Part shown: one piece after another, positions 1 to 13,692 of the stretch | How positions within the stretch are numbered: the first letter of the stretch is position 1 | Layout of the letters: every line of letters starts with the position of its first letter | Assembly: GCA_026874595.1 (NCBI GenBank) | Contig: CM049311.1 | Span: 51,031,676 to 51,095,675 of the forward strand | Direction of reading: 5' to 3' | Source of the DNA: Sipunculus nudus | Lineage: Eukaryota; Annelida; Sipuncula; Golfingiida; Sipunculidae | Length of the DNA: 64,000 nt | Made by a program: the position numbers and the translations under genes | Notes under the pieces: generated by a model | Seen by the model: only the letters and a program-made list of their open reading frames with translations | What the model was told of the DNA's origin: nothing | Databases searched by the model: none

Positions 1-434
1 AAATGGTAGGACTTTTGTTATAATTTAATTTACACATTTATAACAAAATATAACGCATAGTTATTGAAATAAATTAACACAGTTAAGGTTGAACCTGGTT
101 TGACAGGTAATAATTAAACTATTCCAAGCTTAAGCACAATTGTCTAGACTATGTAATAATTTAACTTACATTCTTCTAGGACCTACAGCTGCACATTTAC
201 AATTGACATACTAATCTAGACAAGATTTAACTGTTACAAGCCAAACACATGAGTACACTTCAATACACATGCATTTACCATTATTCCATGGTTGTCTTCT
301 ACATTTCTTGTTCTCACTATATTTATATTAATTTCAAGTTCACTTGTACACATCACTAATTAATGTCTTGCACATCACAAGCGATGAAAGAATAAAAACA
401 AGCATGACGCAACAAAATGATGGTCAAAACCAAC
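1..434. other. UTP20 intron, no feature seen
   Basis: AT-rich intronic sequence after window exon 39. No exon, repeat or RNA gene was recognised. Confidence 0.6.
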
Positions 435-558
435 CTGCAGGAGGCATGGGGTTGTTTATCTCTCTGACAACAGGGGGCAGCATATGAGGCAGGAATTCCT
501 CCAGCTTCTTTCCCAGGTCCACTGCCACTGCAGCCAGGAACTTGAACACACAGGTTCT
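435..558 (-). CDS. UTP20: UTP20 window exon 39 (last exon in window)
   Basis: Reads RTCVFKFLAAVAVDLGKKLE, then FLPHMLPPVVREI, matching human KRTCIFKFLGAVAMDLG...YLPMIIAPLFREL. Acceptor TCACTTCAG. Donor GCAG|GTTGGT ends one base into a codon, so at least one further coding exon (the basic C-terminus) lies left of the window. Confidence 0.96.
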
Positions 559-3500
559 CTGAAGTGACAAGACACATGACTGCATGTCTGGCTATAAACA
601 TGAAGTGATCAGATCCTGATGGGGACACAGGGTCTGGTTATAAAAATGAGGTGAACAGATGGGGACACAGGGTTTGGCTATAAACATGAGGTGATCAGAT
701 GGGGGACACAGGGTTTGGCTATAAACATGAGGTGATCATATGGGGACACAGGGTCTGGCTATAAACATGAGGTGATCAGATGGGGGACACAGGGTTTGGC
801 TATAAACATGAGGTGATCATATGGGGACACAGGGTCTGGCTATAAACATGAGGTGATCAGATAGGGAGCCCAAGGTTCTGGCTATAAACATGAGGTGATC
901 AGATGGGGACACAGGGTTTGGCTATAAACATGATGTGATCAGATGGGGAACACAGGGTTTGGCTATAAACACGAGGTGATCATATGGGGACACAGGGTCT
1001 GGCTATAAACATGAGGTGATCAGATGGGGACACAGGGTTTGGCTATAAACATGAGGTGATCATATGGGGACACAGGGTCTAGCTATGGGCATGAACAATA
1101 TAAACATGAGGTGACAAGATTTTCAAAATTGATTCAACTGTGAACAACACATTGGACATCATTACTGAGATAACATACATCAACAGCCTAAAATATTAAA
1201 ATTTTACATTTGTATCCACAAGAATTCTGAAAAGCAGGCTGGCCAATTTTCGTGTCCTTTCAGATTAAACCAACATCAGTCTATACACACCATGTTATTG
1301 TCTTAATCATACTACATAACAGTTACCACCTGACTCTACAACATTCTATGCCATCTGACTATACAGACTATACAAAAACAGTCAGAGTGAGTCTGTACCT
1401 TTGTGATATCCTTAGGAGTTGTGGCGACCTCTGACCTAGCCTCCTTGCAGACCCTCCTTATTAACCAGTGTAATGTAGGGATTTTGACACCAGGTGTGGA
1501 TGTCTGTTCTTCTGGTGGGGGAGGTAACTGGTGAATCCATTTGGCAAGAAATACCAAATTCTTAACAATCTGTGGGAGGAGAGTAAAAGCATTTTATGTG
1601 AAGCTTTTAATGCAAAACTAAAACTTCCTGGGAGACTGTGATAAGCCACCATGTAAACACAACAGTCCTCATTATTATAAATGCACAGTGCTTACTGTCA
1701 TGAGCAATTAGCATTCTAACAAATTGATCCTCTCTTTAATAATGGTACATGTATTTAATTATGATATTCATAAAGGTATAATACTGTAAAGATTAATTCT
1801 TCATGAACAAGACAAATAAATTGTATGTTAATAATAACAGATCCCTTATGCAATAAATAAATAAAAGATTTTACTAATTTAATTTTGTATTAACTGCAAG
1901 TAAAATGGGGCTCAAAATATTCTGAAATAGTAGCACCTGCCCTGCTGGGGTAAAAAGGTGTAGGACAGCTGACTTTTTTGCAGGACACCAACAATGTTTT
2001 GCCGGACAATGATACAATTTCAATTTAATTATTTGCTTTTTTCGGTGGTTTATATGGGTTTCATAATTAAATGCATTTCAATCCAGATATTATATGACAC
2101 TGACATTGAAAGAATTTTGTTGATAAGAAGTACCCTACTTTAGGTAGCACTGTTTGAAGGATAATAAAGAATAAAAGAGTAAACACATAAAATATCAATC
2201 AAGATCTGGTTCATTGTCAGTCACATCATATCCTCATCTTTATTCCAATTATTAATTAGTGTCCTTGTATTTCTAGGACTACTTTCTTCTTTTTTTTCTG
2301 AGTCATGCTTCATGGTAAAGCCAAATCTGAAAAGGTCTTTGCCTGCAACCCTTTTATTTCTATTAGAAGAAGAACTAGAAGACAACATGATTCATATCTG
2401 ACATATTCAGTTTTGATAGTAACCAATATAGTACCTGATTTGCCAGTTCTGGCTGGAGATCTGGTGCTTGCATTTGCTCACAGAAGGCCCCACACATCTT
2501 CCACAGCTGTAAGACAGTTTATTTTTTTATTAGAGATAAAGTTCAACAGTAACATATTTCTTTAAAAGTACTGTATATTTGTGTATTTTCTGTCAGAGAC
2601 TTGTCTTACTCCATTAAGTAATCCAAAGCCTTCTTCCATTAAATATCAGTGTTCCTAATATCAATAGACATATTAATAAGAGAATACATGACAACAAGAC
2701 TATGAAGTCATTTAAGAGTTTACCTTTTCCATGGAGTCTACTTGTAAGTATTCTGGCTGCTTGTCCTTGGTGACTCTGGATACAAGCTCTGTGGGCTGCC
2801 ATGCACCAAACAATGAGCCATAAAGCTGGCTAGAAACCAGACGGACCCAAGCATGGGGATATAGCAGATGCTCCTCAACATGGGCTGCAATCAAAACAGA
2901 TCATCAAACAAACAGTCTAAACAGGTCATCAAATGACCAGTCTAATCATGAGTATGAACTAAACAGATCATCAAATGACCAGTCTAATCATGAGTATGAA
3001 CTAAACAGGTCATCAAATGACCAGACTAATCATGAGTATGAACTAAACAGGTCATCAAATGACCAGACTAATCATGAGTATGAACTAAACAGGTCATCAA
3101 ATGACCAGTCTAATCATGAGTATGAACTAAACAGGTCATCAAATGACCAGTCTAATAATGAGTATGAACTAAACAGGTCATCAAATGACCAGTCTAATCA
3201 TGAGTATGAACTAAACAGGTCATCAAATGACCAGACTAATCATGAGTATGAACTAAACAGGTCATCAAATGACCAGACTAATCATGAGTATGAACTAAAC
3301 AGGTCATCAAATGACCAGTCTAATCATGAGTATGAACTAAACAGGTCATCAAATGACCAGTCTAATAATGAGTATGAACTAAACAGGTCATCAAATGACC
3401 AGTCTAATCATGAGTATGAACTAAACAGGTCATCACATGACCAGTCTAATCATGAGTATGAACTAAACAGGTCATCACATGACCAGTCTAATCATGAGTA

Positions 3501-6500
3501 TGAACTAAACAGGTCATCACATGACCAGTCGAATCATGAGTATGATCTAAACAGGTCATCAAACGACCAGTCGAATCATGAGTATGAACTCAACAGGTCA
3601 TCAAACGACCAGTCGAATCATGAGTATGAACTAAACAGGTCATCAAATGAACAGTCGAATCATGCGTATGAACTAAACAGGTCATCAAATGAACAGTCGA
3701 ATCATGAGTATGAACTAAACAGGTCATCAAATGAACAGTCTAATCATGAGTATGAACTAAACAGGTCATCAAATGAACAGTCTAATCATGAGTATGAACT
3801 AAACAGGTCATCAAATGAACAGTCTAATCATGAGTATGAACTAAACAGGTCATCAAATGAACAGTCTAATCATGAGTATGAACTAAACAGGTCATCAAAT
3901 GAACAGTCTAATCATGAGTATGAACTAAACAGGTCATCAAATGACCAGTCTAATCATGAGTATGAACTAAACAGGTCATCAAATGACCAGCCTAATCATG
4001 AGTATGAACTAAACAGCTCATCAAATGACCAGCCTAATCATGAGTATGAACTAAACAGCTCATCAAATGACCAGCCTAATCATGAGTATGAACTAAACAG
4101 CTCATCAAATGACCAGCCTAATCATGAGTATGAACTAAACAGCTCATCAAATGACCAGCCTAATCATGAGTATGAACTAAACAGCTCATCAAATGACCAG
4201 CCTAATCATGAGTGTGAACTAAACAGCTCATCAAATGACCAGCCTAATCATGAGTATGAACTAAACAGCTCATCAAATGACCAGCCTAATCATGAGTATG
4301 AACTAAACAGCTCATCAAATGACCAGCCTAATCATGAGTATGAACTAAACAGCTCATCAAATGACCAGCCTAATCATGAGTATGAACTAAACAGGTCATC
4401 ACATGACCAGTCTAATCATGAGTATGAACTAAACAGGTCATCACATGACCAGTCTTATCATGAGTATGAACTAAACAGGTCATCACATGACCAGTCTAAT
4501 CATGAGTATGATCTAAACAGGTCATCAAATGACCAGTCGAATCATGAGTATGAACTAAACAGGTCATCAAATGACCAGTCGAATCATGAGTATGAACTAA
4601 TCAGGTCATCAAACGACCAGTCGAATCATGAGTATGAACTTAACAGGTCATCAAACGACCAGTCGAATCATGAGTATGAACTTAACAGGTCATCAAACGA
4701 CCAGTCGAATCATGAGTATGAACTAAACAGGTCATCAAATGAACAGTCGAATCATGAGTATGAACTAAACAGGTCATCAAATGAACAGTCGAATCATGAG
4801 TATGAACTAAACAGGTCATCAAATGAACAGTCTAATCATGAGTATGAACTAAACAGGTCATCAAATGAACAGTCTAATCATGAGTATGAACTAAACAGGT
4901 CATCAAATGAACAGTCTAATCATGAGTATGAACTAAACAGGTCATCAAATGAACAGTCTAATCATGAGTATGAACTAAACAGGTCATCAAATGAACAGTC
5001 TAATCATGAGTATGAACTAAACAGGTCATCAAATGACCAGTCTAATCATGAGTATGAACTAAACAGGTCATCAAATGACCAGTCTAATCATGAGTATGAA
5101 CTAAACAGGTCATCAAATGAACAGTCTAATCATGAGTATGAACTAAACAGATCATCAAATGAACAGTCTAATCATGAGTATGAACTAAACAGATCATCAA
5201 ATGACCAGTCTAATCATGAGTATGAACTAAACAGATCATCAAATGACCAGTCTAATCATGAGTATGAACTAAACAGATCATCAAATGACCAGTCTAATCA
5301 GGTTATGTGTTGAACGGATCATTTAAATGAACAATTCAACCAGAGTATGTACTGAACAGATCATTTAAATACACAGCATACAACTGATAAACACATCCTG
5401 AGAGGGCATGTGGACCATATTCAACAGTCTGTTCTCATAAAGTTCATGGTGCGTGTCTTATTAGTGCTTGGTGTAACCAGACAGACTGATGTCCTCCTAT
5501 ACCACCTCTTGAACTTCATATCTGGCCAATCAGATAGGCCTTACATATCAGACAACATCACAATTAACGATTCATGTTATAAAGACAACAGAGGATGGGC
5601 AAGTTAATGGTGTTAAAGCTCATAGAGAACAGGACTTGTTCTCACCCCAGATATCATTGAGAATTGGTGTCCACTTCGGGTTTCTGAGGATGTCGCTTTC
5701 CTGGATCAGCTTGCTGAAAAGCGTCAGCACTGCAAACAACATCTGATCAAGGTCCCTCTCATTTGAGCTTGTCTCTGCCTAAAATAATAATAAAAAAAAT
5801 TAATTTTCATTCAGTCAGTATTGCATCACCCCAAAATTGAAGGAGTATAAATTGATAAGATGTTTTAGGAACAGCTTTATGGATTGTCAAAAAATTTGGT
5901 CTGCTTAACAGATGACAGATCTATGTTAGCCTAATTTCAGTGAGCCAAAAAAGATATTTTCAACATTTATAAGCATAAGCAAGAAAATATTGACACTTAA
6001 AAGGTTTAATTCATGGGGTATTTATTGGTCATGTGACTTGTATGCAGATATGAGCTATAGGTGGCACCAGTTACAGCATAGTAGATGGTATTTTCAGTTA
6101 GATTGATTTATTGCATTGTCGCCCACTACCATTAACATTTTACACAGTGACCACTGGGTCTCTTTTTTTGTGAGTGACAGGCTACAACTGTTGGTCTTTT
6201 CTTTAACAGGGCAGCTGTATTTGTAACTGTCATACCTGGGAAGCTCCAACTTAACATGCAGATGGGTCCAGTATAATCTCCTTGGAAACCCCCAAATAAG
6301 ATCCCTGAGCTGAATATTTAGGTGCTATGGCCTTCCCCAGTGTGTCAAATTCAGTCAACCATCATGGCACATGGGCTTCTAGATGCAAATTAATCATATA
6401 TGGCACTCCAATGCATTGTTAATTGAATTAATCTGATTACCTCTTCATATTTCAGGGGGTCTGTGTGCTGCAGGATAGTTGGCAGGATGACCTCTAGATG

Positions 6501-9500
6501 GCGCTCTATTTTAGTGTTTTCTACCTCAACAAAGAGGCCGGTGGCCAGGGCTCCCAACTTCTTCACTAGCAGCTGAAACAACAATTTGTTATAACATGTA
6601 AACAGTGTACCTGGGAGACATTTAAAAAGGGCCCAAGGACCTAGCACTCACCTGTGAACATTTTACATATGACAAACTAGTATCAGGTGTATTATTATAT
6701 TTCATATTAAATGATTTATTGTAATTAAACATTTCAAGCAAATCCTTATAGAAATAGTAATTTATGGGTGCATTCTTACCGAAAGAATAATTTCAGACAT
6801 TCTCAGTAGTCTGTTTTTTGCCATTTTTGCTACCATTAATATATGAACATAAGAATCATAGAATTCAAAGCTGGGAGACCTGGCAGTTCAAATCTCAGCC
6901 TAAGATTGGCCCCACTCAGGGTGAGCTCTCTGCAGGCTTTATGTGAGATCTGTGCCCCTAGGCCATGTCTCCCTAATAAACAAGTGCATCTTTGAAATGT
7001 TCCTTATTGTGAAGTGTAGTGGTGGAATGACAAAGGTGACGGATTTACGATTAAGTGGTCACGGGTTTGAATCTTGTAGCCTCTCACTTCTTCACTAAGA
7101 CCCTTAAGCAGAGTCTCAGCCACAAGTGTGCTTATTTCTACCCAGCATTACAAATGGGCACCTGATAAAGTGCAATCTGCCCATGGCAGGCCCAAGCCAC
7201 CTAAAAACCATGTGTGGGCACTATAGTGTCCTCAGGGAGTTAATACCAGGAAGTAAATTGTAAAGTCTTCTAAGCCATTAATTGGGAAGGTGACTTAAAA
7301 CCTGTGACTTTTACTGTAGTTTACTTAATGGGGATAACCACACACCAAGGAACTGCAAGCGTGCTAAACAAAGGCCTTGATACAAGGATATAAAATGACA
7401 GGAAGGCAACATAACTGACCTGTCACACTGTCTAAAACAGAAATTGAATTCTGCAGATGCACAGAACCTAGATTAAGATAGCATTAAGAAATGGAGGTGG
7501 TCACCCCCACTAACAAAATGTGCAAACCAATATTTTCTTGGAGATAAAACATACAGAAACATTAGCATTACACACATAACATAAAAATCTACATTATGTC
7601 AATGTAGTACATGATAAAATACACGTCTGATATATGCAACCATGATATGTATATTCAGAAGCTGAAAGGGGCAAGACATTTTTTCTTTTAAAGAACTGTT
7701 AAAAAAGGAAGGCACTGCTGATAAAATAATGAATGAAATATTTCCCAAAGAGATGTGTATGTGAAATTAATTAAATGCTGGAAAATATTATTAAATATGG
7801 CTGAATTTCAGAAATGAGACATAATTCAGTCCATTTCACAAATTTCCTAAAAAACAATGGTGTAAAATAGTTTTCTTCCAATACTGCTTGGTGAAATATG
7901 TAGATATGATGCACATTGGTTAACTTCTCTGCTTATCTACTTTTACTGCAATCTGCCTGGGTATCACAAGTGAATACATTTTTGATGACAGTTGTTTTCA
8001 AAATAGGTAAATTTTAGGACACCTTGTCTAGGGTAGTGGCATCACTAAAATGATCTAGTGATCCATCAAGTGAGTGGTTAATCACAAAATTTAAAATAGT
8101 TTCCACAATAGTTTTTCCACACAAGTGACTGTGACATTCTTACTATTATCATTTTCTAACCTTGTCTTGTTTGAACCAGAGCTGTGTCATTGAGAACAGG
8201 TCATCCCTCTTCTCTCCAGGAAGCTGAGAGCAAAATAACATAAATAAATAGTAAATATACACAGTATATATTAGTATCTAACTTTTATGCTCTAAATGTA
8301 TAGTCTATATCTATATAACTATTCATATATATGATGTAACATTTAATACTTATATGAAATGATCATTCTTTCTTTTTCAAAAGATTAAATACCAGCAGAC
8401 ATAAGGGTACAGATAACCATGACAATAAATGACACAGGGACCACTTGATTTACAATAACAACAGTCTAATGCCTTTCATTCAGTTGACCTTAAACTAGGA
8501 TTGTGCAAACAATTTGGAAATCAAGATATGAATACTCATGTGCATGGGTACATGTATAGGTGTGCATGTTACACAGTTAAACAGTCAAGTAATTATAATT
8601 TATAAATGAACAACTTTTACCATAAATCTATATTTTTACCAATATGAAAAAGGTATTCTAACACCCTTTATGTGTATAGCAAGACAAAATACAAATCCAG
8701 CACTCCTTCCTGTATGTGAACACCGCAGTAATGAGAAATGGAGTCTAAGTCAGGTAATGCCTATCAAGTCCAACGTTTGCTACCAATTTCAGTTCTACTT
8801 TATACCCAGACCTTCAAAACTTTAAAGTATGAGTTAAAAGTCATTGACCAGATCATCAGTTTACCTTCTCTAGTAAAGATTTGACTGCCAATGCTGCTAG
8901 CTTTCGGCAGCGAGTTGAGTTGTCGTTGACAAGTCGACTGGCAAGAGGCACATAAAACATTCCAGAAAACTCAACCAGCATGGTCTTCAATAATAACAGA
9001 AAGTAGATAAAATGGTACTCTAAGAATATAGAAAATAAATGTTAAGATACAAGGTCATCAACACCTTTATACAGATCCTTCTTGACCAATGGACAAGAGC
9101 TTTTTTTTTTAAAATTAGAACATACACTTCTTAGATGAGAGGTATCACAATGTATGAAAAAGGTTAATTTCATGAAATAATAAATGATCCTTTGGACCAA
9201 TGACCAGTTTTTTTCCTTTTTACAATCTTTAAGATAACCATAATTGGATATCCATATACCTGAAGCACTGATATTTGTAAATTTGACATGATTTGCAAGA
9301 GACTCCATATTTACAAAAATCAAATCAAGTGTACCTTTATAGAAATATCAGTGGTGGTTACAAAAAAAAAGATTTTCTGTATGATGATCGAAACAATTAT
9401 GCAAATATCACCCTTGGCATCTATGTATCATTGATGTGACCTACCTGGGGAAAGCTGGCAAATATTGTAGCGATGATCTCCAGGGCTGACTCGCGGCCAG

Positions 9501-12500
9501 TTTCATGCTCGTATTCCAAGTGGATAATATAAAATTCTAGATGCTGCTGGACTTTCTTACCCAAGGGGTAGTCCAACAGGAATTGCAGTGCAACCTGGAA
9601 GCAGTCAAGTCAAAGGTATATTGAGCAAGACATTTCACAGTAACCTAACATTTGCTGAGAAAGAAAAATATGTGAAAAGGAAACAGAATATGACAATGAC
9701 ACTATAGGTGGACAAGTTAATTTGACTGAATGTAAATATTTTTTACAAATCACTTAATGATTCATGTTATTAAGAACAGTTCAGAAGGAAGTCAAATTTT
9801 TATTCGACTGTGTTGTGACATATAAATGCATCACAACTTCCTGAATTGATTACTGGGAAATCTGAATTGTACTGTTTGGTAAAATGGGACTAATAGCAGT
9901 ATAATTTCAGGGAAATAGTTACCAAATGGTCAATCCAATATTCTTCCATTTTTCCACTGATACATATATGTCTGAATAATAAAAATCATTTGACAATTTT
10001 AGAGGAATTTATTTTTAAGAAATGTAAAAATCTATCCGAGCTCAAGTGATTAGTTAATTTGTCTCATTACTGATACTCTTACCTGCCTGCACTGCAACCT
10101 GATGTGGGCGGAGTCAGAGGTGACTGACAGCTCCTCTACTTTCTTAATGACATCATGCATCTCTGGTACCATCAATTTCCTAGAAAGTATGGCCTGAAAT
10201 ATTTCAAAGGCAAGGTTTAATGTATATAGTCTTCCTAATTTGGGTGACGTCAGATTTGATACACAGGTCATTTACAGTCTTAAATACATCAAGTATCCCT
10301 GGTACTAAAGTACTCCAAAGCATTCCATATCCACATATCATTACATAAAAGAATTGTGTATTAAAAGTGGAGAAAAAACACAACAAATCATATATCTTAA
10401 GTTAGGTGAATTCAGGTTAATTTAATTCTGGAGCAGTGACGTGTTGACTTATCTGATGCATCAATGTTTGCTTTCTTTCATAATCCATTAAATGGGTGGA
10501 ACGTTTGTATCATATATAAAAAATTAATATGTACTGCAAAGATGTCATATTATGTAGAAACAGAATATTAGGAAGACAGGAGACAAATTAGTGAATAATA
10601 AGTGTCACCTTGACACCCCATGACCTTGACCTTAAACATCTTACTCAAACCATAAACATGTCTGTTACCAGTGCATGCTTTTAAATCTGCCACAGAACTG
10701 CCATTGTATGTTATTATACAAACCAAAAGAGACTTCATGACATTGATAGTTACTATAATGATTTATCAAGTGTTGACTGACTTATGCAGCAGATTCTACG
10801 GAAATACAGAAGGAACAGGAAATAATCAAATAATAATCTATCATCAGTTCAGTTCTGTTTGTCTTTCAATCACCATGCATGTTTTTGCAATCAATTTCTA
10901 CCACTACTGTTTAGTACCTTAATTTCAATGCTATAATGCTAAATCCTAGAGTTCAACAATGCCATCACGTCAAGCTGGAATACACATAATGACATTTCAA
11001 AAGCATTCCAGCAGCCCACATCCGGATCATTCAGGCACCAGAGAATAAGAAAATGCCCCCCTGCCCTGAACCAGGACAGCCTACTTTACAATAGGGGTAG
11101 TCTATTAATGCATCAGTCCAAATATATATAAAAGGGGTGGCAGGTAGGCCTGAATTCATATACCATAACCCATATCTATGAATGTACATAATATCTAAGA
11201 AATCTGACCATCATTTTTTTATTTATAATGCTCAAATTAGTGTCAAGTGGAAATGATGGGGGCATTAAAAGACACAAAAACATGAAAAGGATACTAGGTG
11301 GTGCCACCAATCTCCTGTATATGACAAAGCTATCCAAGATCTTCAGTCAACTTGATTTAAGCAAGCTTACTTGAGATATTTAAGGTTGAGGTCACTCACC
11401 TAGAAAAGGTCATGACCCCATTTTAAATAGGCCTCATCCTCTCACCCCTATCTAATCATGTCAAGTTTGATAAAGATCTGTGAAAGTTATTATCGCTCAC
11501 AAGATTTGTCTGCAGTGACAGAAGCAGGACTGTGCTAAAACCACAACATCCCTGGGTTTGTCTAGAGATATTATAATCACATGTGGAGGATTTTATACAC
11601 TAACTGAGCTGGAGCAAGTGGGGAGATTCAGATGAAACACAATCAGTTGTATACCCCGACACATTGTATCATTCATTTCTTACTTTGAGCAGTGTGAAGG
11701 CTGTTGCTTGGCGACTGTAGTCATGGATATCCTGCTCAGCATATCCCAGAAGGACTTGCAGCTGGTCGTTGTTTATGGAATGGAACTTGACCTCCCTGAC
11801 TAGTGCTGTCACAGCCTGGTTATGATTCATACAAATGTATTCACTGTCAACCTTCACACTTTGCATGACTTGAAACAATGAAAACTCAAACTTGAAAAAT
11901 ATAAAATATATCAACCTCATTACATTTACAAAATAACAAAAGAACAAAACAGAACTAAGATACAGCACTGACAGATATGCATATATTTTGCTTTAATTAA
12001 ATTAATTTGCACATCTTTTAATACTAAGCATAATTATATATCCTATACAAGCAGCCTTTCAATATAGTTCCCATTATCCTGAGTATACTCAATAGAGACT
12101 TAGTATACTCAATAGAGACTCTTAAGTCAACTGTAATATCTCAGGTACCTCTCATTTTAACCAATATTGTTTAACTTAGACAAGTCTGAAATACCATTAA
12201 GGACCAGCCCTACCTTGAAACAGATGACGACTAATTCAAAGTTGTCTCCTCTCCCTGCCCCAGCTGTGGCATATTTACTCAGCAGCACAAACAGACTGTT
12301 AGTGATGGCCTGGATATGAGATTTGAGAGAGGGTAATGGTAGCTTCAGTATCCACACAACACACCGCAGAGCTGTGGATGTCACCTGTAATGTATAAACA
12401 TCTGGTCCTTCAGGAATGGTAAACACAGTATCATAGGAGCTGTGGATGTCACATGTAATGTATAAACATCTGTACTTCAGAAATGGTAAACACAGTATCA

Positions 12501-13640
12501 TAGGTGCTGTAGATGTCAACTGTAATGTTTAATCATCTGGTACTTCAGAAATGATAAACACAGTGTCATAGGTGCTGTGGATGTCACCTGTAATGTATAA
12601 ACATCTGGTACTTCAGAAATGGTAAACACAGTATCATAGGTGCTGTAGATGTCACCTGTAATGTATAAACATCTGGTACTTCAGAAATGGTAAACACAGT
12701 ATCATAGGTGCTGTAGATGTCACCTGTAATGTATAATCATATTGTAATTCAGAATTGGTAAACACAGTATCATAGGAGCTGTGTATGTCATCTATAATGT
12801 ATAAACATCTGGTACTTCAGAAATGATAAACACAGTGTCATAGGTGCTGTGGATGTCACCTGTAATGTATAAACATCTGGTACTTCAGAAATGGTAAACA
12901 CAGTATCATAGGTGCTATAGATGTCACCTGTAAAGTATAAACATCTGGTACTTCAGAAATGGTAAACACAGTATCATAGGAGCTGTGGATGTTACCTGTA
13001 ATGTATAAACATCTGGTACTTCAGAAATGATAAACACAGTATCATACAAGCTGTGAATGTCACCGGTAATGTATAAACAGCTGGAACTTCAGAAATGGTA
13101 AACACATTGTCAACACATGGACAATACGCGACGCCGGAGATCCTTGTTCTCCTGTACGGGAGGTAAAATATCACCTTTTTTGCAGACGATTACTGGCAGG
13201 TGCGCCACTGTCGCAGCAGTCAGTTGGGGCAAAAACAAAAATGGCCAACGCTTAGTTTGTCTAGTCAGACTGTGATTACCGGTGACGCAGAAAAAATGCC
13301 AGGATACCACTGCTGTGCGTACAATTGTACGAAATAGAGCCGAAAGATGAAGAATCTAGAAAATTACCCGTATATATTAAATATTATTCATGCGATCTGA
13401 CATTGAATTGCAACATCATAGAAACCTCTTGCGTGGGGAGAGAATAAACACTCTCGAACGATAATATTAATAAATTTACCTTTTGAATAAAAATCATTTG
13501 TAAGAATTCTTGTACATATAGGTTATGTTGATGATATAACATATACTTAATATTATAATAAATTACATTATCTTATGAGATGATGACAACATAAACCAGT
13601 AAAGTTTGCTGTCACCGAAATAATATATATCTACTACTTG

Positions 13641-13692
<52 letters not shown>

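Noticed and set aside
9042-9323. 93-codon minus-strand open frame between exons 31 and 32
   Set aside because: No resemblance to UTP20 or another family. Exons 31 and 32 join in phase without it.
10671-10922. 83-codon plus-strand frame
   Set aside because: AT-rich intronic sequence without recognisable domain or context.
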